From the NCBI RefSeq assembly GCF_003762925.1, contig NZ_RJUK01000001.1, forward strand, positions 1,550,001 through 1,614,000: a stretch of DNA of 64,000 nucleotides, read 5' to 3'. The stretch comes from Marinimicrobium koreense (GTDB lineage: Bacteria > Pseudomonadota > Gammaproteobacteria > Pseudomonadales > Cellvibrionaceae). Under the pieces are notes generated by a model. That model made no database searches, had not been told where the DNA came from, and worked only from the letters and a program-made list of their open reading frames with translations. A program made the position numbers and the translations under genes. Below are positions 57,265 to 64,000 of the stretch, piece after piece; position 1 is the first letter of the stretch; each line of letters begins with the position of its first letter.

Positions 57265-57370
57265 GCGTAGGGCGGATAAGCGAAGCGCATCCGCCGTTGC
57301 CAAACGAGAAGTCCGGTGGCGGCATAACGTATATTTGCGGTGGATGCGCTCCGCTTATCCGCCCTACGCC
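57265..57370. repeat. REP-like inverted pair between gatA and gatB
   Basis: A unit reading GCGTAGGGCGGATAAGCG and then AAGCGCATCCGCC (57265-57300) is followed by its near-complement (57337-57370, ending TTATCCGCCCTACGCC). Each unit is itself partly palindromic, and the pair can fold on itself. The same units recur at 59835-59929 and 61902-62003. The rest of the gatA-gatB gap (57132-57264, 57371-57459) shows only fragments of similar GC-rich repeats. Confidence 0.85.
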
Positions 57371-57459
57371 AACCAAGTCAGGCGTTGGCACAGAGGCCTG
57401 CCACTCAGGGCCGGACTAAAACAGAACACCCAAGACCAACCGAATTAAGGTTACTAAAG

Positions 57460-58905
57460 ATGGAATGGGAAACAGTCATTGGTTTGGAAGTGCATGTGCA
57501 ACTTTCCACCAACACCAAATTATTCTCCGGCGCCAGCATCGCCTTCGGCGCTGAGCCCAACACACAGGCCTGCGCCGTCGACCTGGCGCTGCCCGGCACC
57601 CTGCCCGTGGCCAACGAACAGGCATTCAAAAATGCCGTCAAATTCGGCCTCGCGGTCAACGCCGAAATCGGCAAGCGCTCCGTGTTCGAACGGAAAAACT
57701 ACTTCTATCCGGACCTGCCCAAAGGCTACCAGACCACCCAACTGGCCGAACCCATCGTCGGCCCGGGCTACGTCGACCTGCAACTGGAAGGCGGTCGGAC
57801 CAAGCGCGTGCGTATCCACCACGCCCACCTCGAAGAAGATGCGGGCAAATCATTGCACGAAGACTACCACGGCATGACCGGCATCGACCTGAACCGCGCC
57901 GGCACCCCGCTGATCGAAGTGGTTACCGAACCGGACATGCGCAGCGCCGAAGAAGCCGTGGCCTTCGCCAAACAGCTGCACAACATCGTCACCTCCCTGG
58001 AAATCTGCGACGGCGACATGTCCCAGGGCTCGATGCGCTTTGACGTCAACATCTCCGTGCGACTCAAAGGCGAGGAAGAACTCGGCACCCGCACCGAAAC
58101 CAAAAACCTCAACTCCTTCCGCTTTATGGAAGAAGCCATTGCTCTGGAAGTCGAACGGCAGATCGACGTACTCGAAGATGGTGGGAAAATCGTACAGGAA
58201 ACCCGCCTGTACAACGGCGATACCAAAACCGCCCGCTCCATGCGCACCAAGGAAGACTCCAACGATTACCGGTACTTCCCCTGCCCGGACCTGCTACCGG
58301 TGATCATCGACGATGAGTTCATCGAAGCCGTGCGCAAAGACATGCCCGAACTGCCGGAAGCGCGGCGTGACCGCTTCATCAAGGAATACGATCTGCCCGA
58401 ATACGACGCGGGCCAACTGGCCGGCGACCGTGCCACGGCGGACTACTTTGAAGCCACGGTCAAAGCCTGCGGCGAAGCCAAACTGGCGGGCAACTGGATC
58501 ATGGCAGACCTGTCCGCCTACCTGAACAAAGAGGAAATCGGCATCGCGCAATCACCGGTCACTCCGGTGCAACTGGGCGGCCTAATCGAGCGCATCAAAG
58601 ACGGCACCATTTCAAGCAAAATCGCCAAGAAAGTGTTTGAGGCCATGACCCAGGGTGAAGGCGATGCCGACACCATCATTGAAAAACAGGGCCTGAAACA
58701 GGTATCCGATACCGGCGCGCTGGAAAAAATGGTGGACGAGGTGATCGCCAACAACCAGGCACAGGTGGACAATTACCGCAACGCCGACCCGGCCAAGCGC
58801 CCGAAAATGCTCGGCTTCTTTGTCGGCCAGATCATGAAGGCCAGCAAAGGGCAGGCGAACCCCCAAGCGGTCAACGAAATTCTGATCAAGAAGCTGGAAG
58901 GTTAA
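57460..58905 (+). CDS. gatB: Asp-tRNA(Asn)/Glu-tRNA(Gln) amidotransferase subunit B
   Basis: 481 residues: a kinase-like catalytic domain that activates the misacylated tRNA, and a C-terminal helical tRNA-binding (YqeY-like) domain. [40 protein letters not shown] and [13 protein letters not shown] are signatures. ATG 57460 is the family start; the longer frame runs back into the REP region. The spacing to gatA suggests separate or attenuated expression. Confidence 0.97.
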   Translation: MEWETVIGLEVHVQLSTNTKLFSGASIAFGAEPNTQACAVDLALPGTLPVANEQAFKNAVKFGLAVNAEIGKRSVFERKNYFYPDLPKGYQTTQLAEPIVGPGYVDLQLEGGRTKRVRIHHAHLEEDAGKSLHEDYHGMTGIDLNRAGTPLIEVVTEPDMRSAEEAVAFAKQLHNIVTSLEICDGDMSQGSMRFDVNISVRLKGEEELGTRTETKNLNSFRFMEEAIALEVERQIDVLEDGGKIVQETRLYNGDTKTARSMRTKEDSNDYRYFPCPDLLPVIIDDEFIEAVRKDMPELPEARRDRFIKEYDLPEYDAGQLAGDRATADYFEATVKACGEAKLAGNWIMADLSAYLNKEEIGIAQSPVTPVQLGGLIERIKDGTISSKIAKKVFEAMTQGEGDADTIIEKQGLKQVSDTGALEKMVDEVIANNQAQVDNYRNADPAKRPKMLGFFVGQIMKASKGQANPQAVNEILIKKLEG

Positions 58906-58937
58906 ATCCCTTCAGCCACGTGGAGATAAAAGCAGTC

Positions 58938-59237
58938 ATGAGCGAATTGAAGAAAGACAAAAAGAAAGTGCTGGGCGAAGTGTTTGATGATGAGCGTATC
59001 AAAAGCTTCTTCCAGTATCCGGCCCCCGAAGGGATGGACCCGGACTTTCACTTGCTGGAGAAAGCCTACCGCGGCATGCGTGAAGAAAACTTTGCCACCT
59101 TTGTGCAGTTTTTTGTCGAGCGCGGCCACAACCTGAACGCCCCCGGCCCCGACGGCAAGACCTTTCTGCAGACCATCAAAGACCACCGCCTGGCGGACGA
59201 GTACATCGCCGCCCTGAAACAGGCCGGCGCCGAGTAA
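58938..59237 (+). CDS. PA4642-family protein
   Basis: 99 residues matching the PA4642 family of Pseudomonas relatives: KKDKKKVLGEVFDDERIKSF, FHLLEKAYRGMREENFATFV and LNAPGPDGKTFLQTIKDHR. The function is unknown; the protein looks soluble and alpha-helical. ATG 58938 is used; GGAG lies 12 bp upstream, a little far. It follows gatB by 32 bp. Confidence 0.88.
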   Translation: MSELKKDKKKVLGEVFDDERIKSFFQYPAPEGMDPDFHLLEKAYRGMREENFATFVQFFVERGHNLNAPGPDGKTFLQTIKDHRLADEYIAALKQAGAE

Positions 59238-59243
59238 CCGGCC

Positions 59244-59834
59244 TTGCCCTTCCTCCGTTTCACGCCCAGCCTCTGGCTCACACTGGGGTTGAGCGTGATG
59301 ATGGTATTGCTCGGCGCACTGCAGAGCGTGACCGAGCCCCTACTCGAACTCAACCGCGACGCCGTCAGCCAGGGCGAACTCTGGCGGCTGCTCACCGGCC
59401 ACTGGATTCACTACGGCCCCTACCACCTGGCAATGAACCTGGGTGCCTTCATGCTATGCGGCTGGATTCTGTTTCAGGATATTTCGCTGCGCCACTATGG
59501 CCCTTTGTTGTTGACCTGTTTACTGGGCGTGGGCATCGGGATTCAGTGGTTCAACACCGACCTGGATTATTACGCGGGGCTGTCCGGCGCATTGCATGGA
59601 CTGCTGGTAGCGGGAGTGATCATCACTTTCAAGCAGACACCCTGGATGAGCGGTCTGGCGTTGGCGGTGGTGGCTTATAAAATTGTGCAGGAACAGTGGC
59701 CCGGGTATGACACGTCACACGAGCTTTTGCCCGTCCCGGTAGCAGTGGATGCGCATTTATATGGGGCGGTGATTGGGTTGGTTTGGGGGGTTGGGGTTTT
59801 CTTGTGGCGAACTTGGCGAAGCCGTCACGTTTAG
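59244..59834 (+). CDS. rrtA: Rhombosortase (rhomboid-family intramembrane protease)
   Basis: A 196-residue membrane protein with about six helices. WRLLTGHWIHYGPYHLAMN is the rhomboid N-box-like segment. GLSGALHGL holds the serine (Ser114) and DAHLYGA the histidine (His171), the dyad of rhombosortases (TIGR03902). These process GlyGly-CTERM proteins for surface attachment; no such tail is visible on proteins in this window. It starts at TTG 59244, 6 bp after the PA4642-like gene. Confidence 0.88.
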   Translation: MPFLRFTPSLWLTLGLSVMMVLLGALQSVTEPLLELNRDAVSQGELWRLLTGHWIHYGPYHLAMNLGAFMLCGWILFQDISLRHYGPLLLTCLLGVGIGIQWFNTDLDYYAGLSGALHGLLVAGVIITFKQTPWMSGLALAVVAYKIVQEQWPGYDTSHELLPVPVAVDAHLYGAVIGLVWGVGVFLWRTWRSRHV

Positions 59835-59929
59835 TTACGGCGGATGCGCCTTCTGCTTATCCGCCCTACGGCCGAGCGCAGCGGTATAAACTCGCGTAGG
59901 GCGGATAAGCGAAGCGCATCCGCCGTTAC
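59835..59929. repeat. REP-like inverted pair after the rhombosortase gene
   Basis: Two inverted units (59836-59870, TTATCCGCCCTACG orientation, and 59894-59928, GCGTAGGGCGGATAAGCG orientation) of the same family as at 57265 and 61902. They lie between the convergent rhombosortase and helicase genes and might also act as a transcription end. Confidence 0.88.
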
Positions 59930-59941
59930 CCAAATCAAACG

Positions 59942-61651
59942 CTACGAACTACGCGGCCGACCGCGTCCGCCGCCGCTGCGATTGCCGCCTGGGCGACCAC
60001 CACTGCCGCCCGACGAACGGCGCCGGGGCGCGGCGGGTTTCATGGGTGGGGTTTCGGCCAACAACTCCTCCGGCGGCTGCTCGCACTTGATCGACTCGCC
60101 CAAGAGCTCTTCAATCGGCGGCAACAACATCGCATCGTCCTCGCAGGCAAAACTGACCGAGGTGCCGTGCTTGCCCGCCCGGCCGGTACGACCGATGCGG
60201 TGCACATAATCTTCCGGCTCCTCCGGCAGGGTGAAATTCACCACATGGCTGATGCCGCTGATATGGATGCCCCGGCCCGCCACATCGGTGGCGACCAACA
60301 CTTTCAGATCACCTTCCTTGAAGGCATTCAGGGTGCTGACCCGCTTGTTCTGGGGAATCTCGCCCGACAGCAAACCCACCTTGATATCGTGGCGGCGCAG
60401 CTTCTCGTGCAGGTCGCGGCACTGGTCCCGGCGGTTGGCAAACACGATCAGGCTCTCCACATCGTCCTGCTGAATCAGGTTGTAGAGCATCGGATACTTT
60501 TCTTCGGTCGCCGCCAGGTAGACATGTTGCTCCACCGTGTCGGTCGCCACACTCTCGGGCTGAATTTCAATGGTGGTGGGCTCGTGAGTCCATTGCTCCA
60601 CCAGACGCTCGACCTCTTCTGTGAACGTGGCCGAGAAGAACAGAGTCTGCCGGTCTTCCCTCTTGGGTGTCTGACGCACGATCTGGCGCACTTGCGGAAT
60701 AAAGCCCATATCGAGCATCCGGTCCGCTTCGTCGATTACCAGAATTTCCAACTGGTCGAGAAACACATCGCGCTGGCGGCAGAAGTCCAGCAGACGACCC
60801 GGGGTGGCCACCAGAATATCCACTAGGCTGTCGTGCAGGCGGCGCTGCTGCTTGCCGTACTCCATACCGCCAACCAGCGTGTGGATCTGCAGGTCGGTGT
60901 ACTTGCACAGCAGCTTGGCGTCATCGGCGATCTGCATGACCAGCTCGCGGGTGGGCGCAATCACCAGGGCCCGCGCCTCGCCGGCATAACGCTGTTCTTC
61001 AATGGGGTGTTTGAGCAGGTCGTCGATCACGGCGGTGAGGAAGGCCGCGGTTTTACCGGTACCGGTCTGGGCCTTGCCCACCACGTCTTTGCCCTGCAGA
61101 GCCAGAGGCAGGGATTGCGCCTGAATCGGGGAGCAGTACTCAAAGCCCAGGTCGGCAATGGCGTGCATCAGGTCATTTTCAAGCCCGAAATCGTGAAAGC
61201 GCAGTTTGCCTTCGACTTCGGGCACCGGAAACTGTGAGATATCCCAGGGTTGGTTGGCCATAGGTTTATTGTTGCTCTTGTTTTGGCCGCCTCGGCGGCG
61301 ATTGTTGTTCCGGCCCCGGCGGCGGTTGCCACCTTTCTTGCCGGAGCCTTGGTTTCCGGGCTCGTTGTTGGCCTCGGGGTTGCCGCTCTTCTCCGGCTGG
61401 CCCTTTTGGCTTTTCTGCTCCGGATGGCCCTGCTTTTCCTGCGAGTTTGCACGCCCGCCAGAGCCTTGGGCACGGCGCGGTTTGCGCCGACGGTTGCCGC
61501 CGGGCTTGCCGTTGCGGGGCTTTTGCTCGGCGCCGCTGCGGGGGTTGTCGGTTTGATTTTTGGGGCTGCGCCCTTTGCGGGTCTCGGAGTTGTTGGCCGG
61601 TTTGGAGTCCCCGGCCAGCTTTTTGAAGAGTTTTCCAATCAAAACGATCAC
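59942..61651 (-). CDS. rhlB: DEAD-box RNA helicase, RhlB-like
   Basis: 569 residues: a basic, low-complexity N-terminal tail of about 130 residues (Arg/Lys/Asn/Gly-rich, [15 protein letters not shown]), a complete two-domain helicase core and an Arg/Gly/Ser C-terminal tail. Motifs are Q (SPIQAQSLP), I (AQTGTGKT), Ia (PTRELVMQ), II (VIDEADRML), III (FSAT) and VI ([10 protein letters not shown]). It unwinds RNA, in Pseudomonas-type species as part of RNA decay. The start is GTG 61651. The tails favour general RNA binding. Confidence 0.93.
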   Translation of the reverse strand: MIVLIGKLFKKLAGDSKPANNSETRKGRSPKNQTDNPRSGAEQKPRNGKPGGNRRRKPRRAQGSGGRANSQEKQGHPEQKSQKGQPEKSGNPEANNEPGNQGSGKKGGNRRRGRNNNRRRGGQNKSNNKPMANQPWDISQFPVPEVEGKLRFHDFGLENDLMHAIADLGFEYCSPIQAQSLPLALQGKDVVGKAQTGTGKTAAFLTAVIDDLLKHPIEEQRYAGEARALVIAPTRELVMQIADDAKLLCKYTDLQIHTLVGGMEYGKQQRRLHDSLVDILVATPGRLLDFCRQRDVFLDQLEILVIDEADRMLDMGFIPQVRQIVRQTPKREDRQTLFFSATFTEEVERLVEQWTHEPTTIEIQPESVATDTVEQHVYLAATEEKYPMLYNLIQQDDVESLIVFANRRDQCRDLHEKLRRHDIKVGLLSGEIPQNKRVSTLNAFKEGDLKVLVATDVAGRGIHISGISHVVNFTLPEEPEDYVHRIGRTGRAGKHGTSVSFACEDDAMLLPPIEELLGESIKCEQPPEELLAETPPMKPAAPRRRSSGGSGGRPGGNRSGGGRGRPRSS

Positions 61652-61747
61652 CTACTGTACAAACTTTGCGCGAAGTATACAGGAAACCGCCGCCCTCTCC
61701 CACCGTGGACCAGGAGTCCGGCGTGGTTACTTCGGATCTAGCGCTAC

Positions 61748-61847
61748 GGCTGGGTACCCCCTTGTGAGACACGCCGTAAATACATCCCTGTAGGCTCGAT
61801 CGCCTGCCGTCCAGGCAGGCGACGGTCTCACAAGGGGGTACCCAGCC
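61748..61847 (+). repeat. Structured variable-arm element, copy B
   Basis: Perfect 23-bp arms 61748-61770 and 61825-61847 enclose a 54-nt core: ACGCCGTAAA (61771-61780), hairpin 1 TACA-TCCC-TGTA, GGCTCG, and hairpin 2 TCGCCTGCC / GGCAGGCGA (61800-61808, 61814-61822). The arm sequence is unrelated to those of the other two copies. Confidence 0.9.
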
Positions 61848-61901
61848 TCCGCTGTGCCTGCATAACGTTTCGGGAAATAGCACCCTTCGAACTGCCACTT
61901 G

Positions 61902-62003
61902 GGTAACGGCGGATGCGCCTTTGGCTTATCCGCCTTACGGATAGCACAGCAGGTCGCGTAGGGCGGATCGGTCCGACGTCTCGGAGCAAGGCGCATCCGC
62001 CGT
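61902..62003. repeat. REP-like inverted pair between two structured elements
   Basis: Units at 61902-61940 (AACGGCGGATGCGCC, then TTATCCGCC) and 61956-62002 (GCGTAGGGCGGAT, then GCGCATCCGCCGT, with a longer middle) form an inverted pair of the same family as at 57265 and 59835. The pair sits between copies B and C of the structured element in the 586-bp gap rhlB-ilvD, which has no gene. Confidence 0.85.
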
Positions 62004-62040
62004 GACAGTGCGTCCGTGAGTTATATATGCCACTGAGGGA

Positions 62041-62142
62041 CGGGGAGGGGAAGCCCTTTCAAGACCGTAAGCGGAGGGACTCCGCGCGTCGAGCCCCCAG
62101 GGATGGGTTTACGGCGTGTCTTGAAAGGGCTTCCCCTCCCCG
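62041..62142 (-). repeat. Structured variable-arm element, copy C
   Basis: Perfect 25-bp arms 62041-62065 and 62118-62142 enclose a 52-nt core on the minus strand. It reads ACGCCGTAAA, hairpin 1 CCCA-TCCC-TGGG, GGCTCGA and hairpin 2 GCGGAG / CTCCGC. Compared with copy B, both sides of hairpin 1 have changed together, keeping the pairing. Confidence 0.9.
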
Positions 62143-62237
62143 GCCCGGACGTGATGCAGATTGTATACCCCTCCATCCGAGCGGCGTGTCTCGGAACGGT
62201 ATACCCTCCCGCAGCACTCTTCCACGAAGCTCCACAA

Positions 62238-63911
<1,674 letters not shown>

Positions 63912-64000
63912 ACGGGATGGCTCCTATGATTGGCTATGATTCACGCGTGCTTACATATCCTGAATAGCCAATATAGTGGGTGAGCCAGGCCTTTTTCGCA
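63912..64000 (-). promoter_or_regulatory. Upstream region of ilvD (window end)
   Basis: It contains the AGGAG ribosome-binding site of ilvD and AT-rich sequence (ACTATATTGGCTATTCAGG on the minus strand) that could hold a promoter. Too short to say more. Confidence 0.4.

Noticed and set aside
61748-61847. tRNA-like cloverleaf
   Set aside because: Three stems exist, but lengths, loops and the TPsiC and anticodon features do not fit a tRNA.
61748-62142. Integron attC sites
   Set aside because: The conserved part is the inner core, not the outer ends; attC R'/R'' boxes and an integrase are absent.

Overview
The window looks like the chromosome of a free-living, polysaccharide-degrading marine or soil gammaproteobacterium related to Cellvibrio, Saccharophagus or Marinimicrobium. 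Three things point there. The housekeeping clusters mreB-mreC-mreD-maf-rng-yhdP and gatC-gatA-gatB are of the Pseudomonas/Cellvibrio type. Several proteins have their obvious relatives in Pseudomonas (PA4642 family, TIGR02647, a RhlB with basic tails). Secreted lipoprotein carbohydrate enzymes (GH43, GH16 with CBM2, tandem GDSL acetylesterases) are scattered between them. This is inference from protein families; no rRNA or tRNA gene is visible.

Layout. 1-7.4 kb is an accessory zone: the end of a glycine-zipper protein, a HigBA toxin-antitoxin pair, an isolated second-type EF-G, an IS3 transposase relic, and a duplicated pair of loci in which a HigA-like antitoxin and a small lipoprotein each recur with a changed or decayed partner. 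7.5-20.2 kb holds a secreted 5'-nucleotidase, a ThuA/sugar-dehydrogenase/cytochrome c fusion and a pentonate catabolic set (2-oxoglutarate semialdehyde dehydrogenase, IlvD/Edd-type pentonate dehydratase, GntP-type permease, FAH-type 3-deoxy-pentonate dehydratase). Together these read as periplasmic sugar oxidation, acid uptake and a Weimberg-like route to 2-oxoglutarate. 20.3-31.6 kb mixes a double acetylesterase, small enzymes, a globin, a beta-propeller/MoaD-like pair, a membrane-anchored AraC regulator and a circularly permuted GH16 beta-glucanase. 31.8-37.3 kb is a stress-type segment: a GGDEF relic, two Crp/Fnr-like regulators, DUF3309, DUF4398 and OmpA-like envelope proteins, and a Xre-RES toxin-antitoxin pair. 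37.4-46 kb has an unknown 700-residue exported protein, GH43, a lytic transglycosylase, a protein O-mannosyltransferase with a PA14 partner, and MsrB. 46-55 kb is the cell-shape/envelope operon on the minus strand, diverging from gatCAB at 55-59 kb. 59-64 kb carries rhombosortase, a RhlB-type helicase and ilvD.

The most unusual structure is a family of three intergenic elements (33432-33567, 61748-61847, 62041-62142). Each has a short conserved core with two internal hairpins, enclosed by a perfect 22-25 bp outer stem whose sequence differs completely from copy to copy. One internal stem shows compensatory base changes (TACA:TGTA against CCCA:TGGG). A second repeat family, REP-like units in inverted pairs, lies at 57.3, 59.9 and 61.9 kb. 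Other points of note are the natural circular permutation of the GH16 enzyme, a likely non-canonical start codon of mreC, three 20-bp-spaced direct repeats upstream of the acetylesterase gene, and a HigBA promoter with a palindrome in its spacer and almost no 5' leader.
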